The notes beneath the pieces were generated by a model. The model had not been told where the DNA came from. It ran no database searches and was given only the letters and a program-made list of their open reading frames with translations. The translations under genes were made by a program, and so were the position numbers. From the NCBI GenBank assembly GCA_913060975.1, contig CAJXVC010000001.1:549552-613551 (forward strand): a stretch of DNA of 64,000 nt. Direction: 5' to 3'. This document shows, piece by piece, positions 55,747 through 64,000 of the stretch (position 1 is the first letter of the stretch; every line of letters begins with the position of its first letter). The stretch comes from an uncultured Gammaproteobacteria bacterium. Lineage in GTDB: Bacteria > Pseudomonadota > Gammaproteobacteria > Pseudomonadales > Pseudohongiellaceae.

Positions 55747-57000
55747 CTAGTCGAGCACGTGTACAACCAACCCGCTTTTCAACTTGGGTTCAAACCAGGT
55801 TGACTTGGGCGGCATAACTTCATTGGCATCGGCGATCGCCATCAGGCTTTCGATTGACGTTGGGTACAGGGCAATTGCCAGTTCCCATTCACCGCTGTTA
55901 ACACGCTTTTCCAATTCCTTCAGACCACGAATACCACCGACGAAATCCACTCGTGTATCCCGGCGCTGGTCAACAATATTGAGCAGCGGATCGAGAATAA
56001 AGGTCTGCAAGATGGCGACATCAAGACTGTTTACCGGATCATTGTCATCGACCTGCGAGTTCAGTGCATCATTGGCTGTTAACTGGTACCAGGTGTTATC
56101 GATGTACAGGGCAAATTGTCGTGCACTGGCGGGCTTGACCGCATCCAGCGTCGACTCTTCGACGGTAAAAACTTCACTCAGCTTGGCAAGAAAGTCTTCC
56201 TTGCTCAAGCCATTGAGGTCTTTGATGATGCGGTTGTAATCCAGAACCTGCATCTGATTGTGTGGGAACAACACGACCAGAAAATAGTTATAAGGCTCAT
56301 CACCAGTGTGGTTAGGATTTTTGTCCTGACGCATTTTTTTCACACGTGAGGCGGCCGCCGAGCGATGGTGGCCGTCAGCCACATAAAGTGCATCGAGTTT
56401 ATTCACTGCTTGGGTGATCGCCGTTGAGACGAACATATTGTCTACTACCCAGAAGGTATGACGCGTGTTGTCGGGCGCTTCGAAATCATAGGCTGGTTCT
56501 TCGGCTGTCACTGTCGCGATCAAGCTGTCGATTTGGGATTGCGCCTCGTAAGTCAGAAACACCGGGCCTACTTGTGCATCAAGCGTGTCCATATGGTTAA
56601 CGCGGTCATCTTCTTTCGCCGGACGCGTGTACTCGTGCTTCTTGATCTTGTTTTGGTCATAGGCCTCGACTGACGCTACTGCCACCAGACCAACCTGTTC
56701 GTGATCGCCCATGACTTGTTTGTAGACATACAGTTTTTCGTCTTCGTCACGCACCAGAGTGCCTTCGTCAATGAAGCGCTGCAGATTTTCTTTACCCTTG
56801 TCATACACTTGCTGGTCATACACATCGATGGACGTATCGACATCCACTTCCGGCTTGTTGATATGCAGAAAGCTGTACGGGTTGTCTTTGGCTAGCTCAA
56901 AGGCCTCTTCCCTGTTCAATACATCATAGGGGTGAGAAGCGACTCGGGCGGCCAGCTCTTCCGTGGGACGCAGGCCGCGAAAAGGTTTAATCAAACTCAT
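55747..57000 (-). CDS. DUF1015-family protein
   Basis: The 417-residue protein matches DUF1015 along its length: IKPFRGLRPTEELAARVASHPYDVLNREEAFELAKDNPYSFLHINKPE at the N-terminus and LYVADGHHRSAAASRV in the centre, the latter resembling a ParB-like or phosphotransfer loop. No biochemical function is assigned with confidence; some relatives are found with amino-acid genes. It ends at a strong terminator and lies 121 bases after the cyclase gene. Confidence 0.88.
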   Translation of the reverse strand: MSLIKPFRGLRPTEELAARVASHPYDVLNREEAFELAKDNPYSFLHINKPEVDVDTSIDVYDQQVYDKGKENLQRFIDEGTLVRDEDEKLYVYKQVMGDHEQVGLVAVASVEAYDQNKIKKHEYTRPAKEDDRVNHMDTLDAQVGPVFLTYEAQSQIDSLIATVTAEEPAYDFEAPDNTRHTFWVVDNMFVSTAITQAVNKLDALYVADGHHRSAAASRVKKMRQDKNPNHTGDEPYNYFLVVLFPHNQMQVLDYNRIIKDLNGLSKEDFLAKLSEVFTVEESTLDAVKPASARQFALYIDNTWYQLTANDALNSQVDDNDPVNSLDVAILQTFILDPLLNIVDQRRDTRVDFVGGIRGLKELEKRVNSGEWELAIALYPTSIESLMAIADANEVMPPKSTWFEPKLKSGLVVHVLD

Positions 57001-57121
57001 GAATTAGTCCATTAGAGTAAGTGAATTTTGACTGACACAAGAATCTGTCGGGCATCGCTGTCGGACGTACGACTGTAGCGCAGAGGTGCCGCAGCGGATG
57101 CGCAGATTGTTCGTCCAGAGT

Positions 57122-59041
57122 TTATTTCTTGTCGAACATAAAAACGCCCTGCCACGAAGACTCGGGGGCTTGTTCCTGAAATTGCTCGATTCGATCCAGA
57201 AATATCTGGCAAAGAGCCCTATTGTCGCATGTTCTTTGCAGATCAGAAAATCGGCTTTTAGCGGCAACCCAATCCTGGGCGCGATAGGCTGTCAACGCTG
57301 CACTAAACGCATCAACTTCAGCAATTTCATCAGGTGTCGCTTCGGACTGCCGCGCCAGTAGCTCGAATATCTGCACAGGCTGCTTGCGTCCAGCCACCAT
57401 GACCTTGTCGATCTCCCGGTATAGGAAGTCCGGAGCCGCTGCCCGACTGGCAGCGCTGACAATATTACTGACGTTATAGTAGCGTGTCAGACTCTCCAAC
57501 CGTGCCGCCAGATTGACTGAATCACCGATTACTGAGTAATTCAGGCGATTGCTGGAGCCAAGATTACCCGCCACAACCGTGCCAGTGTGCACACCAACGC
57601 AGGCTGCCAGCGCGCTGTTGAGCGATTCCAGTGCCGCAATGATACGCAGCGCCGCAGCCATGGCATTGTCAGCATCCTTGGCACCCGCAATGGGGGCACC
57701 GAACAATGCCATCACGGCATCGCCAAGATATTTGTCGACAACGCCTTGTTCGTCTTCAACAATGTTACTGATAACGCTCAACACCTTGTTAAGCTCTTGC
57801 AACACTTCTGCAGGTGGCAGGGATTCGCAATAGCTGGTGAAACCGCGAATGTCCGCGAACAGAATGGTAACTTCACGTTCCTCGCCGCCTAGTTCAACCG
57901 GGTGGCTAAGTAACTCTTCGGCGATCTGGGGAGACACGACTTTACCCAGCAGGTCACGCACCTTTTCTTTCTCGGCAAGCCCGGTGGCCATGGAATTGAC
58001 TGACGTGGCCAGCTGCCCTACTTCATCTGCCGAAGTAACCCCGGCCTTGATCTGGTAATCACCTTGCTCGATGCGACTGACCACCTTCGCCAGGCGCATG
58101 ATTGGCCGGCTAAACGAACGCGCCAGGAACATTACGGCGATCAGGCTCACCACCAGCACCAGCAGATAGAATTCGAGCAACAAGCGCTGGAATTGCACAA
58201 CATTGACGTTATTTTCATCGTAAGAGCGCTGAATGACCGCGTAGGTTTGTTCCTCGCTGTATTCAGGCCCGGTCAATCGCCGCAGTAACGTCGAGAACTC
58301 CTCATCGGCATAGCGTATGCGCTGTATCGTGCTGAGTGAGTCCGGGGAGACTTGTAGCTGCGCGAGCAATTCGTTTTGTTGGTCCTGGCCTAGTGTCGAT
58401 GCAATCACATCGCTTGCCATCTCACTGCTGACACGGACGATGCTGACCTCCGAGACAATGGTTTCTTCCACCCGTTCGACAAATGCAGCATCCAGGGCGA
58501 AACCGCCGATAATCCATGCCACCTGCCGGGGTAAATAAAGCGGCAAGGCGATTAGCTGAAAGGGCTGCCCATCGATGGTGACTATGGTCTCAGCTTCGCG
58601 CTGCGAACTCGCATCGGCTTCATCAAGTAACTGTTGCCACTGGGCTGGCAGTTCCGCGAAGCCCTGCAGAGAGGTGTCGATAACGACATCCCCGCTCATC
58701 GCAACAATCATCAGCGAGTCAGCACTGCGCATGGATCTGTCCAGTACGTTCAACGCTGCGTCATAAAGAGTCGCCGGATCATTGGCTGCGTAGGCCGAGC
58801 GAAAGCCAAAATCCCAGGTCAGACTGCTGATAATGGCTTGCAAGGTATTGACTTGCTGTTGACGGGTGTAATCAAAGACATCCGCCCCCAATTCCAGATA
58901 GCGATTGATCGTCTCTTCGGTGTACTCGGTATTATTGGCATTGACGTAGTAGAAAATTACGCCCAGAACAGGACCAAGCAGGGCCAGCAAGAACACCAAC
59001 AGGCGAGTGCGAAACGAGCGAAAGGCGAATATTGCTGACAT
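57122..59041 (-). CDS. Membrane sensor class III nucleotide cyclase
   Basis: The 639-residue protein has a transmembrane helix at about 13-33, a periplasmic CACHE-like sensor to about 285, a second helix (about 287-307), a HAMP domain (to about 360) and a class III adenylate/guanylate cyclase domain. In the latter VTILFADIRGFTSY gives a metal-binding Asp, VDKYLGDAVMALFG the second Asp and a substrate Lys, and YSVIGDSVNLAARLE the transition-state Asn and Arg. It is therefore probably active, making cAMP. A C-terminal tail of about 75 residues follows. It lies 111 bases after the cupredoxin gene. Confidence 0.88.
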   Translation of the reverse strand: MSAIFAFRSFRTRLLVFLLALLGPVLGVIFYYVNANNTEYTEETINRYLELGADVFDYTRQQQVNTLQAIISSLTWDFGFRSAYAANDPATLYDAALNVLDRSMRSADSLMIVAMSGDVVIDTSLQGFAELPAQWQQLLDEADASSQREAETIVTIDGQPFQLIALPLYLPRQVAWIIGGFALDAAFVERVEETIVSEVSIVRVSSEMASDVIASTLGQDQQNELLAQLQVSPDSLSTIQRIRYADEEFSTLLRRLTGPEYSEEQTYAVIQRSYDENNVNVVQFQRLLLEFYLLVLVVSLIAVMFLARSFSRPIMRLAKVVSRIEQGDYQIKAGVTSADEVGQLATSVNSMATGLAEKEKVRDLLGKVVSPQIAEELLSHPVELGGEEREVTILFADIRGFTSYCESLPPAEVLQELNKVLSVISNIVEDEQGVVDKYLGDAVMALFGAPIAGAKDADNAMAAALRIIAALESLNSALAACVGVHTGTVVAGNLGSSNRLNYSVIGDSVNLAARLESLTRYYNVSNIVSAASRAAAPDFLYREIDKVMVAGRKQPVQIFELLARQSEATPDEIAEVDAFSAALTAYRAQDWVAAKSRFSDLQRTCDNRALCQIFLDRIEQFQEQAPESSWQGVFMFDKK

Positions 59042-59152
59042 GTTGACCCGCGCGATGCTAACCGAAACCGGCTAAATGGCTTTTAATTGTTATGAAATGT
59101 AGTGCCGTTGCTACTTCCACTATCGGCTTCTACTTTTTAAGTAGCGCGCAGT

Positions 59153-59857
59153 TCAACGATAGCGCTCCTGACTCGAAGAAGGTGCGCGGCGAATGCGGCG
59201 ATCGCGCTGCAATGCTTGTTGCAGCTGCACTTCGGCTACCCCGGAATCAGGTATCACAATGTCGTTCTGTAGTACATTATCTGGCGTATCGAGACGCGCA
59301 TGCCAGACTGCGTATGAACGCTCGCCGGCGGGAATGTCATTGATTATCGCGACGCCGTTTTCATCGGTGATGGCCATAAGACGACTCTGTCCGACATAGA
59401 TATAGGCAAGCATCCAGTCGTGGATGTTGCAGCCGATTTCAATGACGCCCGGGTTATCAAACATTTGTGCAAAGTCGACATTGTCGCCCTGACCGTATAA
59501 TGGAATATTGAACACCTTGGCTGGTGAGAACGAATAGACGTGATGCAAAATGGCATCTGAGTTCGGAAAGCGCACTTCACTTCCGGCAACAACCGCGCTC
59601 ACTTCTGGCACAAATTCTTTATCAACTTGATCCACCGCCCATTCCATCGGTGCGCGGTATTCAGCAGCCAACGCTTCGGGCAGAAGAACTTCAACAACTG
59701 CACCAGTTACCGGGACGCCATCGGCATCGCGCAATTCCACCCGCAGCGATTGCGCCTGAACCTGACTAGAGATCAGCATGAAACTGGCGAGTAGCAGCCT
59801 GACTGCATTGAGACTGCACTTATTGAGCCACTGACAAAATTGCTTGAGTAAAATCAT
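59153..59857 (-). CDS. Exported cupredoxin-like protein
   Basis: The 234-residue protein has a signal peptide (LLLASFMLISSQVQA) and a type I copper-like fold, as in proteins annotated methylamine utilisation. The candidate ligands are His105 or His106 in LHHVYSFS and Cys143, His146 and Met149 in CNIHDWM, a complete blue-copper set. It would carry electrons or sense copper in the periplasm. A C-terminal Arg-rich tail is unusual. It begins nine bases before the barrel gene ends, in the same operon. Confidence 0.78.
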   Translation of the reverse strand: MILLKQFCQWLNKCSLNAVRLLLASFMLISSQVQAQSLRVELRDADGVPVTGAVVEVLLPEALAAEYRAPMEWAVDQVDKEFVPEVSAVVAGSEVRFPNSDAILHHVYSFSPAKVFNIPLYGQGDNVDFAQMFDNPGVIEIGCNIHDWMLAYIYVGQSRLMAITDENGVAIINDIPAGERSYAVWHARLDTPDNVLQNDIVIPDSGVAEVQLQQALQRDRRIRRAPSSSQERYR

Positions 59858-59866
59858 AACTACTAC

Positions 59867-60781
59867 TTAAAAGTTCTGCACAAAGGTAAGAGTAAACAGC
59901 CTGTTTTGATAGTGATGCCTGGCAGGTCCGGCAATATCCAGATAGCGCGCAGCAAGGTCAATGGCACTGTCCTGCCCAAGAGGCAGGCTCACTGCCATCG
60001 ACCAGTCATTCGTATTGGCATCCAGTCGATAGGCGAACCAGCCTTCGTTGAACGCCGGGTCGGCATAGAACGCACTGGACACCTTGTAGGTTTTGAAAGT
60101 GGGATTCGTCGTACTGGCCACTGTTGAGCCATTGGTACGCCGCACAGATGCCATCAGAATAATACGATTCACAAAGGTGTAATCGGCACTGACTTGAATG
60201 CCCTGACTGTCATAGTCAAACAGCTCATACGGCAACCTGATTGTTGGTGAATAGCCAAAGGCGGAGACTTCAGGATTGTCAGGCAAGGTGTCGGTGGCAA
60301 CGGTCTGCATATCGATTGCGGCTGAGAAGCGAAGCGCTGGATTAAAACGCTTTTCCAACGACAATGCTGCGCTGAGTAATGTATTGTCCCGCGCTTGACC
60401 CCGGTAGAACTGCCTGGTTGCGCCTAATTCAGCGGCTATGCGCGGTGTATAGGGGCCAAAACCAAATTTGTGTTGCAGGGCGAGCGACACTCCGGCTTCC
60501 GAGTTATCAAAGCCGCTGAACGAAAAGTGCTTTTCCTTGGCTATTGATGCATTCACAGTCAATGAATCATTCAGCCCCAACTGCATCAGTTTGCCCGCAC
60601 CTAACTCGGCTCGAACATAGGTCGACCGCTCCTCATCTTCGGCGTGCAACGCGCGCGCAACATTATCCTGCGTACCGGTACTGAGTTTTAATTGAGCAAA
60701 CTCATTGGCAGACAGCGGCATTATGAACAGACCCAGCAAACCCGCCAGGCCGAGCCGGGCAAAATGTAGTCGATACATCAT
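59867..60781 (-). CDS. Outer-membrane beta-barrel-like protein
   Basis: The 304-residue protein starts with a signal peptide (FARLGLAGLLGLFIMPLSA) and then alternates short hydrophobic strands ending in aromatic residues, with a final LFTLTFVQNF, the typical terminal Phe of outer-membrane barrels. No specific family is recognised. ATG at 60781 (followed by a second ATG) is chosen over an earlier frame start at 60817. It heads the barrel-cupredoxin-cyclase group. Confidence 0.7.
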   Translation of the reverse strand: MMYRLHFARLGLAGLLGLFIMPLSANEFAQLKLSTGTQDNVARALHAEDEERSTYVRAELGAGKLMQLGLNDSLTVNASIAKEKHFSFSGFDNSEAGVSLALQHKFGFGPYTPRIAAELGATRQFYRGQARDNTLLSAALSLEKRFNPALRFSAAIDMQTVATDTLPDNPEVSAFGYSPTIRLPYELFDYDSQGIQVSADYTFVNRIILMASVRRTNGSTVASTTNPTFKTYKVSSAFYADPAFNEGWFAYRLDANTNDWSMAVSLPLGQDSAIDLAARYLDIAGPARHHYQNRLFTLTFVQNF

Positions 60782-60986
60782 GATGAAACTCAACAGTACT
60801 ATCCCCTCAGGTCGCAATATTCTAACTTACTTCACTGGTCAGGCGTTAAGGGTGAAGCCAGCGGCTTTTGCTCGCTACGCTAACACTCAATGGCTGAGTT
60901 ATTGTTAGATTATGGACGCTATAGTGAAAGGGATCGGGAGAATGTCGGGTTTATTGGTATCTGGTATTCGCGTTTACCAATAACAT

Positions 60987-61577
60987 CTAGGTAGAACGCA
61001 GTCTGGCATCTACAGCACGGCGTATTTGCGGGGCTGTGAAGCCTCTGGATTCCAGAAAGCGCAGAATCTTGCGGTGCTCTTTTGAGCCGAACTCCAACCT
61101 GCCCTGCTCGCCGAGCTTTCGGATTAACAACTCTTCTACGCTAAGCATCCAGCCGTCGTCATCATGGTGCAGGTAGTGCTCCACCAAAGACTCAGACACG
61201 CCACGCGCCTGAATATCGGCCTTGATATGCAAGTAGCCAAAACCACGCGATTTGCGATAACGCGCATAGGATTCGACAAAACGCTCATCGGACTGAAGGT
61301 TTTCCGAGCGCAAGTCATCCAGCACCTGATCAATCAGGCCGCGATCCTGGTCGGGAAATTTTTGCGTCAGCTTGCGCTGCAATTCGTAGAAGGAGTGTTC
61401 CCGGCGGGCCAAGAAATCCATGGCGGCCCGCCGGAGAACGGGGACATCGTTGACACCTGAGTCTGGCTCTTTGCCATCATAGCTTTCACGGCTATCACGA
61501 TTTTCAAGACTCTCATTGTCTTCATGATCTTCGTGATTGTCGCTATCAGGTGTCATGTTATTAGCATGTTGAGTCAT
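60987..61577 (-). CDS. recX: RecX regulator of RecA
   Basis: RecX binds RecA filaments and limits their growth. The 196-residue protein has the three-helix RecX repeats: AAMDFLARREHSFYELQRKLTQKF, RKSRGFGYLHIKADIQARGVS and HRKILRFLESRGFTAPQIRRAV. An acidic, Asn/Asp/Glu-rich extension of about 45 residues precedes them. The gene lies 22 bases after recA on the same strand. Confidence 0.93.
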   Translation of the reverse strand: MTQHANNMTPDSDNHEDHEDNESLENRDSRESYDGKEPDSGVNDVPVLRRAAMDFLARREHSFYELQRKLTQKFPDQDRGLIDQVLDDLRSENLQSDERFVESYARYRKSRGFGYLHIKADIQARGVSESLVEHYLHHDDDGWMLSVEELLIRKLGEQGRLEFGSKEHRKILRFLESRGFTAPQIRRAVDARLRST

Positions 61578-61599
61578 GCCAGTTTCAATTCAGGCCAAA

Positions 61600-62682
61600 T
61601 TAGCCACTCTTGGTCTTGGACTTGGCATCAGCCAGATCGACTACGTCACCATTTTTTGCCTCAGCGTCAGCGGCCTTGCTTTTAGGCCCAGGTAACAGTT
61701 CGAGACGAATCTGGGTTTCGATTTCCTTGGCGATTTCTGGATTTTCGTCCAGATAGATAGCCACGTTCTTCTTGCCCTGACCAATCTTCTCACCCTTATA
61801 GGCATACCAGGCCCCGGATTTCTCGATCAAACCCTGCTTGACGCCAAGATCAATGACTTCGCCCATATGGAAGATGCCCTTGCCGTACATGATCTGGAAT
61901 TCAGTCTGACGGAAAGGTGGTGCCACTTTGTTCTTTACTACTTTGACGCGAGTCTCGTTACCGACCACTTCATCGCCTTCCTTGATGGAACCGATGCGGC
62001 GAATGTCGAGACGCACTGAAGAATAAAACTTCAGTGCATTACCACCGGTGGTGGTTTCTGGCGAACCAAACATCACACCGATCTTCATACGAATCTGGTT
62101 AATGAAAATGACCAGCGTATTGGAATTCTTGATGTTACCGGTCATTTTGCGCAGGGCTTGCGACATCAGTCGGGCTTGCAGGCCCATGTGACTGTCACCC
62201 ATGTCACCCTCAATTTCCGCCTTCGGCGTCAGGGCTGCGACGGAGTCAATCACAACCACATCCAGCGCACCAGAGCGAACAACCATGTCGCAAATCTCCA
62301 GAGCTTGCTCACCGGTATCCGGCTGACTCACCAGCAGGTTCTCCACATCCACGCCCAGATTTTCGGCATAGATTGGATCCAGTGCGTGCTCGGCATCGAT
62401 AAAGGCGCAGCTTCCGCCAGCCTTTTGTGCCTCGGCAATGACCTGCAAGGTCAGTGTCGTTTTACCGGATGATTCCGGCCCATAAATCTCAACAATTCGC
62501 CCTCTGGGCAGACCGCCGACGCCCAGCGCCACATCCAGACCCAGCGAACCGGTAGAAATAGAAGGAATAGCGACTCGTTCGGAATCGCCAAGGCGCATCA
62601 TGGAACCCTTGCCAAACTGGCGCTCAATCTGTGAGAGCGCCGCTGCGAGTGCTTTTTCTTTGTTGCCGTTATCTTCAATCAT
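61600..62682 (-). CDS. recA: Recombinase RecA
   Basis: The DNA-dependent ATPase of homologous recombination and the SOS co-protease. Walker A GPESSGKT is at residues 68-75, [18 protein letters not shown] is Walker B and loop 1 region, and [17 protein letters not shown] is near loop 2. The 360-residue length is typical. GGAG lies nine bases before the ATG. Two LexA-type boxes lie 180-230 bases upstream. Confidence 0.98.
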   Translation of the reverse strand: MIEDNGNKEKALAAALSQIERQFGKGSMMRLGDSERVAIPSISTGSLGLDVALGVGGLPRGRIVEIYGPESSGKTTLTLQVIAEAQKAGGSCAFIDAEHALDPIYAENLGVDVENLLVSQPDTGEQALEICDMVVRSGALDVVVIDSVAALTPKAEIEGDMGDSHMGLQARLMSQALRKMTGNIKNSNTLVIFINQIRMKIGVMFGSPETTTGGNALKFYSSVRLDIRRIGSIKEGDEVVGNETRVKVVKNKVAPPFRQTEFQIMYGKGIFHMGEVIDLGVKQGLIEKSGAWYAYKGEKIGQGKKNVAIYLDENPEIAKEIETQIRLELLPGPKSKAADAEAKNGDVVDLADAKSKTKSG

Positions 62683-62861
62683 GAGTTGTAACTCCGTGTA
62701 ATGCGATGACTTAAATACTATTTACAACTGATGCTGGTTCCATGAGAAATGCAGTTGTTACGTCCATAAAGTAGTTTGTCCCCTACTACTTGCCAAGCTT
62801 TTGGCGAAATTCCCGAAGTCATTGCAATGACTGCCGGCCGAACACGCCAAAACGAATACTA

Positions 62862-62877
62862 CTGTATATTCGAACAG
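62862..62877 (-). promoter_or_regulatory. LexA box 1 upstream of recA
   Basis: CTGTATATTCGAACAG matches CTGT-N8-ACAG exactly, the gammaproteobacterial LexA half-site pattern. It lies 180 bases before the recA start, within the likely promoter region. Confidence 0.85.
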
Positions 62878-62899
62878 TAAAAATTAAAACAGAATTTTA

Positions 62900-62915
62900 C
62901 TGTATATACAACCAG
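62900..62915 (-). promoter_or_regulatory. LexA box 2 upstream of recA
   Basis: CTGTATATACAACCAG fits CTGT-N8-ACAG with one mismatch (CCAG). It lies 38 bases from box 1, centre to centre. On the minus strand TTGTAT and TTTAAT, 17 bases apart, may be the recA promoter and would be covered by the boxes. Confidence 0.65.
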
Positions 62916-62950
62916 TATATTGGCAGAAATTGAAATTGCTTTAGAGGAAA

Positions 62951-63451
62951 TTATTCAACCAGTGCGACCAGCCCTTCCAGAGCCGCCGTCACCGTGGCCA
63001 GCCTTACTTCCTGGCGATTGCCCTTGAATTGGAAGCGCTTGGCGAAGTGTGTCTCACCCCAGTGCCAGGCGATCCAAACGGTACCGACTGGCTTTTCGTC
63101 GCTGCCGCCATCGGGGCCGGCAACACCAGTGACGGCAACACTGAGTTCGGCACGCGAGTTGGCCAGCGCCCCATTGGCCATGGCCAGCGCCACTTCCTCG
63201 CTGACTGCGCCGGGGCCGACTATATCGAACAGGGAATCGGGAATATTGAGCAGATGCGACTTGGCCTCGTTGGAGTAAGTCACAAAGCCGCAGTCAAACC
63301 ACTGCGAACTGCCGGGTACGCGGGTCAGGGCCTCAGCAATACCGCCTCCCGTGCAGGATTCCGCCGTGACCATGAGGGCTTCCTTGGCTATCAACACCTT
63401 GGCAAGGCGCTGTACCAGCTCATCTGTGCTGCCTATCGATATATCATTCAT
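62951..63451 (-). CDS. pncC: Nicotinamide-nucleotide amidohydrolase (CinA C-terminal type)
   Basis: PncC deamidates nicotinamide mononucleotide to nicotinate mononucleotide in pyridine salvage. The 166-residue protein consists of the CinA C-terminal domain alone: VTAESCTGGGIAEALTRVPGSSQWFDCGFVTYSNEAK, VAVTGVAGPDGGSDEKPVGTVWIAW and a final FKGNRQEVR. The molybdopterin-like N-domain of full CinA is absent. It precedes recA, as in many gammaproteobacteria. Confidence 0.93.
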   Translation of the reverse strand: MNDISIGSTDELVQRLAKVLIAKEALMVTAESCTGGGIAEALTRVPGSSQWFDCGFVTYSNEAKSHLLNIPDSLFDIVGPGAVSEEVALAMANGALANSRAELSVAVTGVAGPDGGSDEKPVGTVWIAWHWGETHFAKRFQFKGNRQEVRLATVTAALEGLVALVE

Positions 63452-63832
63452 GACCCTATGGTAGCGCTTCGATGACTGGAAGCAACCCCGGCGAAAGTCC
63501 TACTTTTGATCTTCCTTGGTGGCGGCCAGAAGCTGCTTAACACTAGCGTCTGACAATAACCGGTTGGATCTTACAGCGTTGACTAACTGGCATTGTCGAA
63601 TAGTGCTTCTCCTTGCAAAGCATCTACGATGAAAACAAAGCCAAATTAGCCAGAAGCCAGGCAAGAAGACAATCTATCGACTACACCTCTCTCATCTCCG
63701 CTCTCTGTATTACATGTGATCAAGAATCGCGCTAGGTCAAAGGGCTGGCAGTTTCCATTTAACATCCTGCAATCCAACCTCCCAGCCCCGAGCCGTGAGC
63801 CCTTATCAGCAGTCAGCAGTCATTTTTCGTAG
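63452..63832. other. Gap with no recognisable gene
   Basis: These 381 bases, upstream of pncC, hold no open frame with family resemblance. The pncC promoter must lie here, but no clear element was seen. Confidence 0.5.
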
Positions 63833-63872
63833 TTCACGAAGTCACGAAGTCACGAAGTCACGAAGTCACGAA
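63833..63872. repeat. 8-bp tandem repeat (GTCACGAA)
   Basis: TTCACGAA is followed by four exact copies of GTCACGAA, ending at 63872. It directly precedes the region similar to the dispersed repeat. Confidence 0.93.
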
Positions 63873-63920
63873 ATTATCCGAATGCGCATCTGCCCAGTCG
63901 TGCTACGGGTTATCTACGCA

Positions 63921-63993
63921 AGGCACGTCAGAGGCGCACGCCGAGCGCAGCAAAAAGACCGCCTTTTGGGCTTTTTGCGGAGAGAGGGCAGCC
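63921..63993. repeat. Dispersed repeat, copy B (inverted)
   Basis: The reverse complement of this stretch is nearly identical to 53871-53945, with small differences in the A and T runs and around GCGCC. Both copies carry AAGCCCAAAAGGCGGTC, which can form a small hairpin with T-rich flanks. The copy reaches close to the window edge, so its full length is unknown. Confidence 0.8.
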
Positions 63994-64000
63994 TGGAAGG

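Noticed and set aside
63833..63872. CRISPR-like direct repeats
   Set aside because: The units are 8 bp with no spacers; a simple tandem repeat, and no cas genes are present.

Overview
The window looks like a chromosomal segment of a Gammaproteobacterium related to the Pseudomonas/Cellvibrio-type marine lineages. The gene order arsC-wrbA-DUF2069-hda-DUF2066-purM-purN-DUF3108, an unmistakable FleQ homologue and the pncC-recA-recX order are all gammaproteobacterial. The species cannot be named from the sequence alone. No rRNA, tRNA, CRISPR array, prophage or intact transposase was seen.

Region 1 (1-10.5 kb) is housekeeping: an HU-like nucleoid protein with its own promoter and terminator, proS, acyP, a YihY membrane protein, arsC-wrbA-DUF2069 in one direction, hda and a DUF2066 protein in the other, then purM-purN-DUF3108. 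Region 2 (10.5-21.2 kb) is looser and regulatory: fleQ, a FemAB-like acyltransferase, a thioesterase, an orphan flgM, a pair of TIGR04282/TIGR04283 glycosyltransferases, a two-copy AP2-like protein, a membrane-anchored winged-helix protein and a DUF2239 protein. The genes are separated by long gaps that hold short tandem repeats. Malonyl-CoA decarboxylase follows at 21.5 kb.

Region 3 (22.8-46.5 kb) is one long minus-strand surface-polysaccharide cluster. It starts with an exact 12-base ops element 92 bases upstream of rfaH itself, then an EPS-type MarR regulator, and then sugar and assembly genes. These cover GDP-L-fucose (gmd, fcl), a VioA-like aminotransferase with a hexapeptide acyltransferase, a Wzx-type flippase, several glycosyltransferases, methyltransferases, an asparagine-synthase-like amidotransferase, an alpha-1,2-fucosyltransferase-like GT11, galE, the UDP-N-acetyl-L-fucosamine genes wbjB-wbjC-wbjD (capE/F/G) and a WbuB-like transferase. 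I find no Wzy polymerase, initiating transferase, chain-length regulator or GDP-mannose genes here, so they must lie elsewhere.

Region 4 (46.8-53.7 kb) has ugd and a methylcitrate (propionate) operon: a GntR/FCD regulator with a promoter bracketed by two related palindromes, then prpB, prpC and prpD. Between prpC and prpD lie a large hairpin, a YefM/YoeB-type toxin-antitoxin pair with its own palindromic promoter, and a 128-bp MITE-like element with perfect 23-bp inverted ends. Region 5 (53.7-54.6 kb) is a repeat island: a dispersed repeat, (GGGTTT)9 and a 161-bp element with 21-bp perfect inverted ends.

Region 6 (54.5-64 kb) holds an IbpA-type small heat-shock gene with a sigma-32-like promoter and a possible ROSE thermometer, a DUF1015 protein, a sensor nucleotide cyclase grouped with a cupredoxin and an outer-membrane barrel, then recX, recA with two LexA-type boxes, and pncC. 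The window ends in another tandem repeat and an inverted second copy of the dispersed repeat.
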